This document shows positions 30,668 through 43,706 of a stretch of DNA of 64,000 bases, in pieces. The notes under the pieces are model-generated. The model did no database searches. It saw only the letters and a program-made list of their open reading frames with translations, and was not told the DNA's origin. Source of the DNA: Cryptomeria japonica (Eukaryota > Streptophyta > Pinopsida > Cupressales > Cupressaceae); assembly GCF_030272615.1 (NCBI RefSeq), contig NC_081406.1:267786520-267850519 (forward strand), read 5' to 3'. The translations under genes were made by a program, and so were the position numbers. Each line of letters starts with the position of its first letter. Within the stretch, counting starts at the first letter, position 1.

Positions 30668-33637
30668 ATGGCCTCCCCTGTTAAGGATTCTACCACCCCT
30701 ACTGCCAAAAAGACTCCCAAAGTGGGACCAAGCTTTGTAGAGCCTGAGATTACTCATGTAGTCCCACTTTTTGTTGTCCCACTTGTCCATGCAATTTTGG
30801 ACAAACCAGTGGTTGAGTCAAGTCCATCCGTACCTGCAAATACCCCGCAAGCTTCCCCAAGAATTGAATCAAATTTACCTTCTCAGAAAGAACCTGCATA
30901 GCCAAAAAGGAAGAGGGCTCCCAAGAGTGTCGTTGTAATTTCCTCTAATAGTGAGTCGTTAGATGAACCAAGCCCAACTCGCAAAGTGAGGAAGCCAACA
31001 CCAAAAAGAAGAAATGCTCCCCCAAAGAAATCATCCGCACAATCATCTGCCCAAAACCCTCCATCTGCTGAGAACCCTCAGGGTGAAGCTTCAAATCCAT
31101 AGGAAGAAACCCCTAAGCCCAAGAGGAAAAGGGCTCTAGTTTAAAAGGTCACTGCCACAGTATCAAAGCAAGCCCCTACAGCAGAGCGACCCAACCGTAC
31201 TACTGAAAATCCACCTCTTACTCAACAAGAACATCCTACAGTAGCCCCACCCTCATTATCCCTAGCTAATAATGTTAAAGAACTATCTAAGGAAGTAAAG
31301 TAAAGGTTGGAGGAGATGGAGACGAGAAAGAAGAGAGAAACCAGATGCTTACATTAGGATGTAGAATTGTTCAAAGGCTCAAATATGCATGAGACATTCA
31401 AAACAACCTTTAGTGATCATAATGCCAATTACAAGGATTCTCACACCACAGACAAAGGGTGGGATATACTATTCTATTTCTATGGGAACTGGGACAAAGC
31501 AATTCAAAATTTTGAACCCCTGGAACCTGAATTGGGAAATATTATTGTCCCAAGTGTGTTTTTAGAGCCCATCTTGATCAGAGAGTTGGCAAAATAGTAT
31601 CATCCATTAATCATATTTGTGAGGATGGTCGATGGATATGTTTTATTTGATATCACAAAGGAGTCCATAATTCAATATTTTTATCTAGACAAGAGTGATC
31701 TTAAAAGAATTGATAAGAGGAGATTGCGGGCAAAATATGCCTTAAGAGGGAAGGTCATCAAAGAGTAGATATTGCCTCATTTATTGAGGAAAATGTACAA
31801 AGGAAGACAAAGCTACCTCATGGACTCAAAAAAGGATCCCTTTGACTTGACACTCTTTGAGGATTAATTTGTGAAAACCTACTATGCCCTCTGCCAAGTC
31901 CTAGGTGAGGATTGTGGGTTGACTCAGATTCTAGTTGAATATATGATGATGGCAATTAAGATTTAACATTCTAAGACCAATGAATTATATGATTTTACCA
32001 CAAGTATTCAAGAGAAGTTGCATGAAATTTTCAAGGAGGCCAAAGATGAAAAAGAAGATCTGAAGTTCAAGAATTATTATTTTATTTTCCATATGATTAT
32101 TTTTTAGAACATGTCAAGATGGGATGAGGCTTTCCAAGTGAAAAAGTGTGATCCCAAAAGAGGATAGAAATGGCCAGTCCAAAGATGGACTCAAATATGG
32201 GATAAGGGATCTAGATACTCAAACTACAAAGTTTTCTTTGACCATTTTGTAGTAAAAGTATTAGGAATGTGTGGGGTAAATTTGCCAAGGCTCCCAATGC
32301 ACATTACAAAGGTTATGAGAATAAAGATTGTAAGGGCTGACAATGTTGAGTATCCCGAGGGAGCATTTTCCCATAACTTTAGTGACTTCTTTTATTCAAA
32401 TTATATAATAATTAGGGTATATGGGTGTCGTCAGCCACCCCTTATTTTTCCAATCATAGTCTCACCAAGGCTTGCCTTCATAGAATTCATGTGGTAGATG
32501 TTGTGGATGGAAAAGGATATAATCAAGACTAAAAATAAGGGACAACACCTCCCTAGAATGATTGTATATGAAGAGTTTAGTATGGGGATTAACACTTTAG
32601 AGAAAGTGAAGAATTTTTTGGTTAGCAATTACCAACTCAAAGTGAGCCAAGCAAGAAATTTTGACCCTGAAGGCTACATCAATGAATTGAGAACTCAAAA
32701 AATCAAGGTAAGAGGTTATTCCCACCATTATTATGAGTGAAAGGACCTAATAAGGAATGTCAGTCCTTCTATTGTTGTGCACATGAGAAATAAGTGAGAC
32801 TATATCCAAAGGCTAGAAAGGGAGAGAAAGGGGGAGGGTCCCAATTTTCAAGGATTCTGCTCCAACATCCAAAATGGTCTTGCAAGGATGTTGTGCAAGA
32901 TGATAAATTTTGAAGATATTATCACCTCTAAACAATAAAGAAAAGAGATAGAGAAGCCTAGTGAAATACTTGAAGAAAGGCCTACATATGAGCCTCTTGT
33001 TGTCTCCAAATCAAGGGGAAAGACAATTTTGACTGAGGGATCCTCATAAGATTCCCCCGCACAACCTCCTTCATAGGAAGAGCATCCTATAATAATAATA
33101 ACAAGAAAAATTGAGAAAAGAAAGACTAAAATCTTAGATTTTGCAGAGGTGATTGATACTGATATGGATTCAAGTGTGTAGCCACCTTCTCCACCCAAAA
33201 AAACATCCAATGATTATGAGGCTATAGAGGTGATCGTGGATCTAGACTGAGCAGTTTTGTTAGATATCACCCTGGAGGAAGAGGCTAATGATGAGAGAAT
33301 AATTGCATCAATGCAATTCATGGAGCATGACAATTTTGTGAATTCTCTAGAGTCTAAATATTTTTGGATGAGGGAGAAATTAAGGAATTTGTTTGAGGAA
33401 GAGATTCAAAATTTTGATAAGAGTAGTATAAGGTGCACCCCACAAGAAGTAAGGGATATTTTTAATAATAGTGGCATGATGCTTATCCCAGGGTGGGACT
33501 TGGAGAATTTTTTTATATTAGATCAAGTGATGCAGCAAAAGGACCCCATTTATGCACAATAATTTTGTGACCATGGGTCAAGATTGAATCCAAGTGTAAA
33601 GGATTTTGCACTATGGACTAAGGCCTTAAATACTATC
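30668..33637 (+). pseudogene. Gypsy-B accessory reading frame, about 990 codons, unknown function
   Basis: From ATG at 30668 (M-A-S-P-V-K-D-S-T-T) a single frame stays coherent to the Copia-D junction with no frameshift I can see. It is broken only by about 20 stops (for example 30899, 31595, 32105, 32495, 32738, 33248). Most would be repaired by undoing one C-to-T or G-to-A change. The N-terminus is Pro/Lys/Ser-rich with K-R-K-R-A basic clusters (codons 1-210), suggesting a disordered or nuclear-targeted region. The middle is globular in composition (W-D-I-L-F-Y-F-Y-G-N-W near 31470). The end is acidic. It matches no retroelement domain I recognise. Position after pol fits the extra ORFs known in some Tat-lineage elements. 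Confidence 0.7.
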
Positions 33638-34330
33638 AGTGTTCCTACTGGTTTGTAGTCTTCCATACTAAAAGTCTTCAACACCTCTTTGATATACTTG
33701 GACTAAAAAATAAAAATACCACCATCCAGTTGTTGGACCTATAAGCCAATAAAGAACTTTATTTCACCGATTAGAGACATTTCAAATTCTTTTTTCATTA
33801 TATTAGCAAAATCCATACACAGATCATCATTTTCACCAGAAATTATGTCATCTACAAACACTTCTGCTATCAACATCTTGTCTCCATCAGTCTTCAAGCA
33901 AATGTTGTTGTCCTCACTGGTATGTTGGAATCTAATTTTGATCAAATGTGCATGTAATCTCTCATACCATGCTCTCGGTGCTTGGTTTAGACCATACAAG
34001 GCTTTATGTAATTTACACACCATGTCCTTGTCATCAATCAAGGAAAATCCATCTGGTTGTTCAATGCATACTTCTTCTTCTAGAATTCCATTAAGAAAGG
34101 CTGATTTGACACCCATTTGATAAACTTTAAATCCCTTATATGCAACAAATGCCAACAACATCCTTACTCCTAATATATCATTCAGTGCAAATGTTTCACC
34201 ATTCTTCTTGAACATGCCCTTTGCAGACTAACCTCACCTTGATTCTTACAATTTTCCCTTCTTCATCCAATTTATTCCTAAAGACCCATTTTGTTCCAAT
34301 TACATTCTTATCCTCCAGTCTAGGAATAAG
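33638..34330 (-). pseudogene. Copia-D reverse transcriptase, 3' part missing
   Basis: The open part at 33739-34215 shows Y-Q-M-G-V-K-S-A-F-L-N-G (D of the usual Q-M-D is G), A-L-Y-G-L-N-Q-A-P-R-A-W-Y, an intact F-V-D-D-I active site (about 33845-33860), and K-F-F-I-G-L. The last motifs (Y-L-K near 33690, E-D near 33665) fade into the junction. No RNase H. Confidence 0.87.
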
Positions 34331-35282
34331 TGACCATGTCTGATTCTTCTCAATTTGATCTAATTATTCATTCATTGCATTCACCCAATCATCATCCTTT
34401 AGTGCTTCCTTAACTATCTTGGGTTCTCTTGTAGAAATCAAACATGAGTTATCTCAGATCTTTCTCTTGGTTTGTACACCTGCATTCTTATCACCAATTA
34501 TTTGCTCTTGTGAATGGTTCAATCTGACATATCTAGGTATTACCTATGTCGGTTTTGCATCTTCTGCACCAGGTTCTTCATTTTCTTTCTCACTATCATC
34601 GCCTACTGGTTGAGAATCTAATTCTGCATTTGCCGGTTCTTTATTATTTTGTGCCTCTAGTTCAATGATCACAAGTTTTTCCCCATTATCATCCTTTTCA
34701 ATTTCTGATTTGCTTGTACCTTCAGACTTATCAGATATATCATCAACTTTTACATTAGTACTCTCAACAATTTTCTTTGTTCTCTTATTATAACATTTAT
34801 ATGCCTTACTCTTAGAAGAGTAACCAAGAAAAATTCCTTCATCAAATTTTACATCAAATTTCTAAGTGTAGTTATCTCTCTTAATAAAACATTGACTTCT
34901 AAAAAATTTAAAATAACTTACACAAGGTGTTTTTCCATACCATAGCTCACAGGGTGTCTTATTGTTACCTCTTCACTAGTACCTGGTTTAAAGTGTGTAC
35001 AACAGTACTAACTACTTCTCTCCAAAACATTTTGGATACATCACCCTGTAATAGCGTGGTTCTTGTAGCTTCAACTATTATTATGTTCATCCTTTCTACT
35101 ATGCTATCTTGTTGTAGTGTCCTCAGAGCAAACATTTGTCTCTTGATACCCTATTAATCACAATACTTAACAAATTCATGAGATGTGAATTCGCCTCCTT
35201 GGTTTGATCTTAAACACTTTAGGTTCTTACTAGTTTCATTCTCAACCAAAGATTTAAATGATTTAAATCTACTAAATGCTTC
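34331..35282 (-). pseudogene. Copia-D integrase core end and linker, degraded
   Basis: Continues from the integrase start in the next feature. The second catalytic Asp, in the L-R-S-D-R-G-G-E-F block, is Asn here (L-R-S-N-Q-G-G-E-F, about 35190-35215; GAT to AAT). Downstream parts have frequent stops; the linker is acidic and leads to I-I-G-D-K-N near 34500. Confidence 0.78.
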
Positions 35283-37019
35283 TTATTTTTCCTTCAAAAA
35301 TGTCACCCACATCATTTTAGAATAGTCATCGGTGAAAATCATTAAATACCTATCACCGTAATAACTCTTTGTTCTCATAGAGCCATAGAGATCAGTATGT
35401 ACCAAATCTAAAATATTCTTAGAAGTACAATTCTTGCTCTTGAAAGAAATAGAGGTCATCTTATTGATTTGACAATCTTTGCATAGCACATTATCTATTT
35501 TAATAAGTTGAGGCAATCCTCTTACAACACTTGAATTTCTTATCTTAAGCAAATTATCAAAATTAGCATGACAACATCTTTTATGCCACAACCAACTATC
35601 TTCCATTCTTGCAACCAAATAATTATTAATATTACTATTCAAATGGAATAAGTTACCTCTAGTTTGGTTTCCGATAGAAATCAATTCACCATTACTTCCA
35701 AGAATTCGACAGATTCCACTTTTAAACTCAAGCAAATAACCTTTATCATTGAGTTGACCAACACTTAAAAGATTATTCTTTAGACCATCAACCCAAAACA
35801 CATCAACATTACTCTTCCCATTTAGAAAAATTAAGCCTTTACCTTTCACCATGCAGGGAGAGTTATTTCCAAATCTAACAACACCTCCATCAAATTCATC
35901 AAGGGTTATGAACTTACTTTTGTCTCTGGTCATGTAGTGTGAGAAGCCACTATCTATAATCCATTCATCACTATTATCCATATGAGATACCAGTTCCTTT
36001 TCATCTGCCAATTCCTCCTTCACGACTATAAACACAATTTCCTCATTGTCATCTTCATCTTTAGACTCCTCATCAGTCACACCTTCATCTACTGCAACAT
36101 AACAATTTTTCTTGCCCTTTCCTTTGAATCTCCTAAACTTATCTCTCTTATCAGTGTTAGGGCAGTTAGCAACAATATGACCAATTTTACTACAAGAGAA
36201 ACACTTCAAAGGTAGCTTTCCTTTATACTTACCAGTGCCTCTTGGAAATATTTTTGGTAACAGTGCCTCAAGTTCCATCACTTGATCTTCATTGTCTTCA
36301 TTTCCCCGGTTACTTCCATGACTTGACCTGCACTCATGATTTTGACATATATCTTTTCTTTTTATAGCAGATGAACCAGTAATATAAGCTTTAAAGGCAG
36401 GTTCAGTAGATTTTGTCACACTATTGTCAAAATTATTTAACTCAAAAGTTGTAAGCTTACCAATCAATTAATCAAGAGTTACCTTATCCTTTGAAATAGA
36501 TCTAAGTTCTTGGATTGTAGATACTCTTATAGCATACTGAGGTTGAAGAGTTATAAACATTTTACTTACTATGGCATCATCATCCATTTTACCTCTAGCA
36601 CTCTTTGTTCCACCAACAACTTCTTTGATTCTCTGACCATACTGTACAATATTTTCTCCTTCAAGCATTCTCATGTCATCGAACTTTCCTCTCAATATTT
36701 CCTCTTTGGCTCTTTGAACATGCTCATCTCCTCCATAGATTATATCTAGATTTTCCCAAACCTCACCTACAGTTTCCAATCCTTTAACATTAATATATTC
36801 TGAATCAGATAAAGTACTAACAATAGCTTCTAAGGCTTGCATGTTATCTTGTTGTTCTTTGAGTTTATCCAGTGTCAAGGGAGTACTAGTAGGAGCAACA
36901 TATTTTGTGTAAACTTGCTTCCAATATTGTGCACCAAGACCTTTGATGTAGATCTTCATTCGGTCTTTCCAGATCTTGTAGTTATCCTTGTTGAACTTAG
37001 GATCCTCTTTCTTCATCAT
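35283..37019 (-). pseudogene. Copia-D gag, protease and integrase N-terminus (one stop)
   Basis: Starts M-M-K-K-E-D-P-K-F-N at 37019. One frame runs 579 codons with a single stop at 36468-36470. In order: gag helices (R-G-K-F-D-D-M-R-M), CCHC knuckle C-F-S-C-S-K-I-G-H-I-V-A-N-C (about 36165-36205), protease W-I-I-D-S-G-F-S-H-Y-M (about 35950; Phe where family members here have Cys), Y-W/F-W-V-D-G-L-K-N-N-L-L-S, integrase zinc site H-K-R-C-C-H and C-K-D-C-Q, and first catalytic D in V-H-T-D-L. It would supply particle protein, protease and the start of integrase. Confidence 0.9.
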
Positions 37020-37080
37020 CTTGACTTCCTCAAACTCTTTCCCTCGAGTGGTTAGGCTTTCTACACATAGAGGGCCAAAG

Positions 37081-37093
37081 ATTTGATACCAAT
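37081..37093 (-). other. Copia-D primer-binding site (initiator-Met tRNA type)
   Basis: On the minus strand TTGGTATCAAAT sits between the 5' LTR and gag, sharing its first eight bases with the initiator-Met complement. Confidence 0.78.
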
Positions 37094-38759
37094 TGTTAAT
37101 CCTATGAGGATCCGGTTAATACTGAGAGGAGGGGGAATCAATATTAATACCAATTTACAAGATTAAGCCAAAATCAAACTTATATCAGATCTGAAATCAT
37201 TTATCAAATATCTCAACTTCTTTTATCAGATCTAACAACCTCTTTATCAGATTTGCTAACACATTAATTAGATCATTTACCACATCTATAAATTCTTTCA
37301 CCACTTAAGAAATCATATAAATTTGATCATTTACCAACTCATTATCCTCATCTATCAGATCAAGCACTTTCTCTACCAACTCTTATCGGTACTAGTAACC
37401 TTTGATAAACCTCTGATAAAACATCATAACTGGTGTACTCAGAAATAGTGCATGAAATGTAACATAAACAAGAACAACATATGAAAAGAATTCCACACAT
37501 AAACACCATAAATTTTGACGTGGAAACCCAAATAGGAAAAAACCACGGTGGGAGTTGGCACCCACAAATATTTGTATTCTTTTTAAGTATGCCCTATTAG
37601 GAGCTTATAATATGCCATGTTAGGAGTCACCTGGTTAATGGATTTGCCTATCATCCCAGTTAGGAGCTTGATGATCTATTAGGATCAACCTCGTGAGAGG
37701 ATTTACCACTCTTTTTGAGAGTTTCCCTATTAGGGGACTTAAATGCTTAAGACCTGTTAGGACCTACCCGGCTAAAGGATTTAACCTGCAGCAACTATTA
37801 GGGAACAACAATGAAAAAGCGATATGTTACATGCACTTCTCAGCTTGCTAGATTAGATCTAGTTATGATCAACACTCTGCAACTCTTAGGAAGATCTCAC
37901 ACTTCTCTAGGATGGCTCAACACATTTTCTTAAGACCACCGACACAATAAACATCAACTGTGCCATCCTAAATAGCCATCTCAACTAGGTCGACCACTAA
38001 ATCCTAATTACATCATGAAATTATAATATAAATCATAAGAGATCATCTCAGATCAATATACAAATCATTACATCAAATTACAATGCAATATCAATTGTTG
38101 GTTGATCATAACCCATCATGAAAATCCAATCTGTATCAAAGTCAAAACCTCAAAATATTGCACTAAGCATTTCGTTGTTTCCCGAGAAATTCTTCGTTGA
38201 ATCGCACCAAAACAACAATCAAACATTTCATGTGGGTTGTGCCCTATTACTACCTTCATGTAGACTCATCGTCGATCACCGCCATAACAAAAATCATTAT
38301 TGGTTTGATGATTTCTTCACCGGTCTTAAACCCTAGCAAAACTTCATCAGAAATTAGAAACAAGCCTTCTGATAGTGATCACAATTTTTCATTTCGGTCA
38401 GATAATCCTTTCCATGATACAAGCTCGCATCCAAAACCACAAATCACCAAACATCAACGATCGCCCAATTCAACCAAAACATCTCTATTTTACTAGTTAA
38501 AGTCCTATTTCACAGAATTTATTTCTTTGTCGGTAAACCCCATCTTTCGGTAAACCAAATCACTTGGATGACAAAACAAAACATCGAGAACATCAATAAT
38601 CATCAGTTTCCATCAATGACAACATAAATAACTGATCAAGTCATCTAATCACAAAATCTCAATCTCTTCATCACAAATAGTCTTATATCCTCTACCGGTG
38701 CAATCATCCATCTTCAGTTGCATCATCTCATTCTATATAAGTTATGCCAAATTCCAACA
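37094..38759 (-). repeat. Copia-D 5' LTR, about 1.67 kb
   Basis: Plus reading runs TGTTAATCCTATGAGG to AATTCCAACA. Family blocks: GAGAGGAGGGGGAATCAAT (37121), ACGTGGAAACCCAAATAGG and ACGGTGGGAG (37518-37550), then the GTTARRGGATT array (37590-37790). On the minus strand the LTR begins TGTTGGAATTTGGCATAAC. The pairing LTR is not in the window. Confidence 0.85.
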
Positions 38760-40744
38760 AAAAGGTTTGCACCTAGATGGAATTTGATCTTCCCACCTGC
38801 AAATGCACAAAACATGAATAAAACTACTCAAAGATACACTAGCTTCTACCTAAATCAATTCCCTATCTACATAAGTGAAGGTTGGAAATCTAGAAAATGA
38901 CAGGGGGGACTAAAGCTAGTCCACAAATGACATTCAAAGAGGCATCACCATAGTAATTATGCAAAGGAAACAAGAAAGAGATACATTCAAACAAAGAGGT
39001 AAGAGAAATACACATATTTTTTAAAACTAAAACAAGGCAAAGCAAGCAATCTTATTAATGGAAGTCTAGGCAAAATTTACAAGTGCGAAAGAACATAGGT
39101 TTCTGCAAAAGAAAAGAGAGAAGACCCCTTTGGAAAATTACATAAATTTCCTTTATAATTGAGGCATAACTCAAAAAAAAAACTACAGCTAAAACCCTAA
39201 CCCTCCTTAGGTTAGGTTACAATAATATCTCAGAGGGAGATCAAATTAGAGAATGATCTGATGGCATTCAGAAAGCATTTTGAGAAAGTGTCTATCTCTG
39301 GAAAGAGGCAAAAGATCCTTGCAGAAAGAGGAAATTTATGTGGATGGTGCATCTGAGATGGCATCTGTAGGCACAAAAGTCCTCATTTTGCACTGAATGA
39401 GCATGGGTGTCATCAAAATCGGCCTAGAGGGATGACGTCTAGAGTAAAAGGAGATGATCCTTGGTGGTTGGATGAAAATATGATATAAAATTGGATGTCG
39501 TCTGAGAAAAAAAGTTTCCTTGACCATTGGGTCAACAACCACCCTGTGTAGAAGTTTTAAATGCTAATGGCCACCGTAGATTTGAATTCTGGCCATTGAT
39601 CAGGATATCTCATGTCTAGATGGATGCACAAGATCTTGCCATATGTGCTCCAAAAGGTCTGAACAAAATATTAAAATGCAGTCATCTAGCTAGAGTTCAA
39701 GTGAAAATGGGTGGTTGAGATCATGCCACATAAACCATCAGATGAGAAATGGACCCCATAAACATAGATGAGCACACAAGTCAAAAAACACACGACCAAT
39801 CAAAATAACTTGGCACTTAGCCAAGTAGAAAAAGAAGCACTGGCCTAAAAGGCCCTATTACCCACAAGCCGAAGGAAGGGTTTTCATCATGTCGGCCAAG
39901 TCATTGTCACTCGAACCTTGGACAAACAACAAAGCACACTCAACCGAGCCTCGAGAAGACCATCACAAGGGCCACGTCAGACTGTGATTCCACCTAGAAG
40001 AGCTCGTCACTCACCTAGGCACAAAAGCTCATTCCATCAAAGCTTGAGAAAAAGGCTAAAGACCTCCATGCCACCTGAGCCCCACCACATCCATGTCAAC
40101 ATCAAGTAGAGAGAGTTCGAGGAGCTCAATACTTGAGCAAGTCAAGAACTTCACCCCACCGAGTTTCAAGTAGTTGATACGTCACCACCACCCACCAATC
40201 GGTAGGAAGAAACAAAGAGACCGACCCATCGACAATAAAGGACCCTCTGGCCAGCCACTCTAAGTGACTTTAACCAGTAGAATAGGTAAACTAAAAATTA
40301 GAAAACCGGAGCCCAGTAGCTGAATAACACGTGGTGAAAACACAAGATGGTGAATAACATGATGTGTTATTCACTTGAGATCATTGGTGTAACTGTTGGC
40401 ATGGGTCAATAACCCCTGTGTCATTGACCTATGTATAACCTTCGTGTTATGCACGTTGAAAAAAGAAGCAACTAACTTTGCAAGGGTTGGCATAAAAAAT
40501 GCCAATATTTTTGGCAACTTGGAGGGGCCCCTAAACTTGCTTAGGGTGAGACCAGATGTCTCACATATCCATTGGGAATAAGTCAAAACATGAATGTAAG
40601 GAAAATGATTGCCCCTATTCAACATAATCAAAACTCATCCAATCTTAAGGGACTAACCTGTGCACGAGCACTTATGGAAAGCAGAGGAACATAAATTATA
40701 GAGATTCACAATATTTATAAAAAGGTCTACAAATCTCCTAAGCA
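38760..40744. other. Non-coding stretch between Copia-D and Gypsy-C pol
   Basis: No recognisable coding sequence. It probably contains the 3' region and perhaps LTR of Gypsy-C (minus), but I find no polypurine tract or second LTR copy to fix it. A perfect inverted repeat GTGAATAACA / TGTTATTCAC lies at 40350-40374. Bases 40648-40672 resemble 855-890. Confidence 0.5.
40350..40374. repeat. Perfect 10-bp inverted repeat
   Basis: Arms 40350-40359 and 40365-40374 with a 5-base centre. A related TGAATAACACGTGG is just upstream (40321-40334). Confidence 0.8.
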
Positions 40745-41975
40745 CATGCCTTGAGATGTATGTCATTGACTGCAATGGGGAGACCTTCACCATTTATCCT
40801 AGCTAGGTTGAAGAAGTTTTCTTCTTTGCAACCTGTGATCACATAAGGACCACTCCAAATGGCATAAAAATTTGAGTGCCTCCCTAGTTTCACTTTGTTA
40901 GCATCCAATTTTAGGACAAAATCTCCAACCTGGAAGGCCCTAAAAATATCTTTTTTGCCAAAATATTTCTTTACTTGTCCCTAATGGACTTTTAAGGTCT
41001 TCTTGGTTTTCTCTCTGACCTCTTCTAGCTCTGTAAGTTTATCATACCTCACTGATAAGGCATCATTTTCTAGGAAATTCAACTGATGTGCTAGGTCTAG
41101 AGATGGAAACTCAAGGGATAAGGGAAGCCTTGCTTCCCTTCCATATACTAGCATGAAAGGTGAGTTACCCAAAGCCTTTTTGGGAGCAATTATATCAGCC
41201 CATAGGGTTGTTCCCAATTTGAGGTGCCATGACCTCTGATTGTCTTCAAGGTTCCTCTTGATGATTCTAATAAGACTTTTGTTGGAAGAATAAGATAAGC
41301 CATTGCCTTGGGGATAGTAAACTAATGATGTTTTCAGAAGTACTTCATGTTGGACTGCCCATAGACTAATCTAGGATCCCATAAAGGCCTTAGCATTGTT
41401 TGATAATAGTGGAAGGGGCTCCAAATCTAGTTGTAATCCCCTCAAGGAATTGAACAACTAAATTTTCAGTTGCATCCTTCAAAGCAACTACCTTTGTCCA
41501 TCTTGTGAAATATTTTGTGGTGGCCAAAATCCACTTGTGTCTTATACTTGATATTGGATTGATAGGGCCAATAAAATCAAGCCCCCATTTTGCAAAAGGC
41601 TAATAAAAAAAGATGGGATGAAGAGGTAGAGTTGCCTACCTCTATTTTACTGTAAAGAGTGCACATTCCTTGTACTTCCTAAACCATTTGTGAGAATCAC
41701 CAAATAAGTAGGGCTAATAATAGCCCGCCCTTATAATTTTCATGGCTGTGGTCCTTGCTGAGAAATGGCCACCTAAGGGTCCATTATGAAATTCTTTTAG
41801 TAGCCTATTGGTCTGATCTCTATGGATGCACCTTAGCAAAACACCATTTAGGTCCCTTTTGAACAAAATCACATCTACCAAAGCATAGGGGATGAATTGC
41901 AACCTAAGATGTCTCCTAATGGTTCTATCAAAGGGAGGAGGATAGTTGCCATCCCTTAGGAAGGCAATCATATTC
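40745..41975 (-). pseudogene. Gypsy-C integrase, broken
   Basis: Zinc-site half at 41714-41971: E-F-H-N-G-P-L-G-G-H-F, then the C-x-x-C side near 41650 in another frame. The core between 41640 and 41220 is full of stops and shifts. The C-terminal part is open at 40981-41217 (L-W-A-D-I, S-P-F-M-L-V-Y-G-R-E-A) and continues in another frame to F-Q-V-G-D-F-V-L and W-S-G-P-Y-V-I (about 40850), ending with I-N-G-E-G-L-P-I near 40790 and a stop near 40740. Confidence 0.82.
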
Positions 41976-42089
41976 TGGAACCAGTCAGATTACACATTTT
42001 CCTCCTTTTAAATTTGTTCCTCTTCTTGGAGTAAGAGAGAGACCTCTGAACCTTTCTCAAAATATGGATTAAACTGCTCACAGAGTCCT

Positions 42090-43622
42090 CTTCCACTCAC
42101 TAGCCTGGTAATTTTGATTTCAAAGTCATATTCCATGACCTTAGTGATCCATCCAGCTCTTTCTCACTTATGTCCTTATTGAGAAGTAAATCCTTAACAC
42201 TGGTATGTGGAACTAGGAGCTGAATCATGTTGTTTGAGAGTATGTGCCTAAATTTTTTTAATACTCTAACCACTGTGATGACTTGTTTTTCCACATAGTT
42301 GTACCTGAGCACATAGTCCTTTAGGTCTTCACTGAAAAAACCTATGGGTTGCTCCAATCCTTCTTGATTTAACTCTATTAGGACAACAAATATACTTTCA
42401 TCTCCTCCTAATGTATAAAGGATGAAATCCTTCTCATAGTTCGGATTTACTAAGGTAGGAGACTAAGAAATGGGTTGTTTGATCTGATCAAATCCCTCCT
42501 TCCCTTCATTGGTCCATTTCAAAGGTAGATCCTTCTTGAGCATGGTAGTGAGAGGTTTGACCAAGGCTGCAAGGTTTGGAATAAACCTTCTAATAAAGTT
42601 GATGCTTCCCTGAAATCTCTAAAGGCCTTTCTCGTGATGTGGAAGTGGAAGAGATACAATGGCTTCCACTCTTTCTAGGTCTATGGCCAAACCATCCTTG
42701 GATACAATGTTTCCAAGTAGTTTTCCTTGATCAATGGAAAATATACACTTGTTGGGGTTCAAGGACACACCATATTCTTTGCACTTTCTAAATACTTTCT
42801 CAAGGTGAACAAAGTGGTCTACTGCATGCTTGGATTATACAGTGATATCATCAAGATATACTATTACAAATTATGCTAATACTCCCTTAAAGGCCATATC
42901 TATGGCCCTTTAAAAAGTTACAACTGCATTTGTCAGTCCAAAGGGCATTTTACAATAGGCATAAGTGTCCCACTTAGTGGTAAATGCAATCTTAAACTGA
43001 TCTGATTCTCAGACTAGGATCTGATTATACCTTGAGTATCCATCCAAGAATGAAAATCTTTCTGAGCCAGTAACTTTGGCAAAAATTTGTTCCATAGAAG
43101 GGTGGGGATAATGATCTTCTAAGGCAGGCTCTATTGAGATCCCTAAAGTCTACACACAATCTGATCTCCCCATTCTTCTTCCTAGCTGGAACAAGATTAG
43201 CTACCCAAGAAGAATGCTTGATTGGAAAAATAATACTAGATTTTATAAGCTTGGATAGCTCTTTTCTCATCAAAGGCTCAATTTTGGGGTTTATAGGTCT
43301 TTGATTTTGTCTAACTGGATTTTCATTAGGATCTAATTATATGGTATGCTAAGATAAACTAGTGGTCAAACCCTTTTAGATCTTCATATGTAAAAGAAAA
43401 AATATCATTATACTCTTGACAAAGATTAACAAAAGTACCTTGATCACTTTGGGAACATACCTTTCCCAAGTTGAGAGCTCTGCCATCATATATAAGGACT
43501 AATTTGTAGTCTTCGTTCTTTGTGGCTAGGTACATTTCTCTCCCTTTCATCTCATCATCAATGTTGAATATCCCCTCCAAGGTGATCAATCCCTTGGGAA
43601 ACTTGTTTGAGCTTGGTTGCAT
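42090..43622 (-). pseudogene. Gypsy-C linker, reverse transcriptase and RNase H
   Basis: Linker open at 43359-43622, ending F-S-F-T-Y-E-D-L-K-G. RT: L-I-K-S-S-I-I-F-P-I-K-H-S-S-W, R-K-K-N-G-E-I-R-L-C-V-D-F-R-D-L-N (43025-43273), then after a shift the polymerase site V-Y-L-D-D-I (about 42845-42870), intact. RNase H: P-I-G-F-F-S-E-D-L-K-D-Y, then Y-N-Y-V-E-K-Q in the open stretch 42100-42357. At least three frame changes. Confidence 0.85.
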
Positions 43623-43706
43623 AATTTGATCTCCATACTAGTCTTGCAGCATGCTTTGCTTCTTATGTTAGAACTTTGCTTCATCTTGTATGAATCTTAC
43701 AATCTA

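Larger units (their letters stand above)
24296..33637 (+). mobile_element. Gypsy-B: Tat-like Ty3/gypsy element with accessory ORF
   Basis: Plus-strand order: RNase H fragment, linker, RT, second RNase H, integrase (split by a terminal-inverted-repeat insertion at 26925-27872), a 2-kb non-coding gap, then a long frame of unknown function. The integrase wording (K-W-V-E-A-I-P-T-R and Y-H-P-Q-G-N-G-Q-A-E) is that of plant Tat-lineage gypsy elements. Neither LTR is present: the left is cut by Copia-C and the right by Copia-D. Dozens of in-frame stops. Confidence 0.85.
33638..38759 (-). mobile_element. Copia-D: copia element truncated in RT
   Basis: Minus-strand order is 5' LTR (37094-38759), primer site, gag, protease, integrase, and RT up to 33638, where it meets the Gypsy-B accessory frame. 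RNase H, polypurine tract and 3' LTR are missing. Gag to pre-integrase is one frame with a single stop, the best-preserved gag in the window. Confidence 0.9.

Noticed and set aside
30668-33637. Reassigned stop codons (TAG/TAA read as Gln) as explanation for the coherent frame with stops
   Set aside because: TGA also occurs in frame, all other elements show ordinary decay including frameshifts and lost active sites, and the LTR families are those of plants, which use the standard nuclear code.
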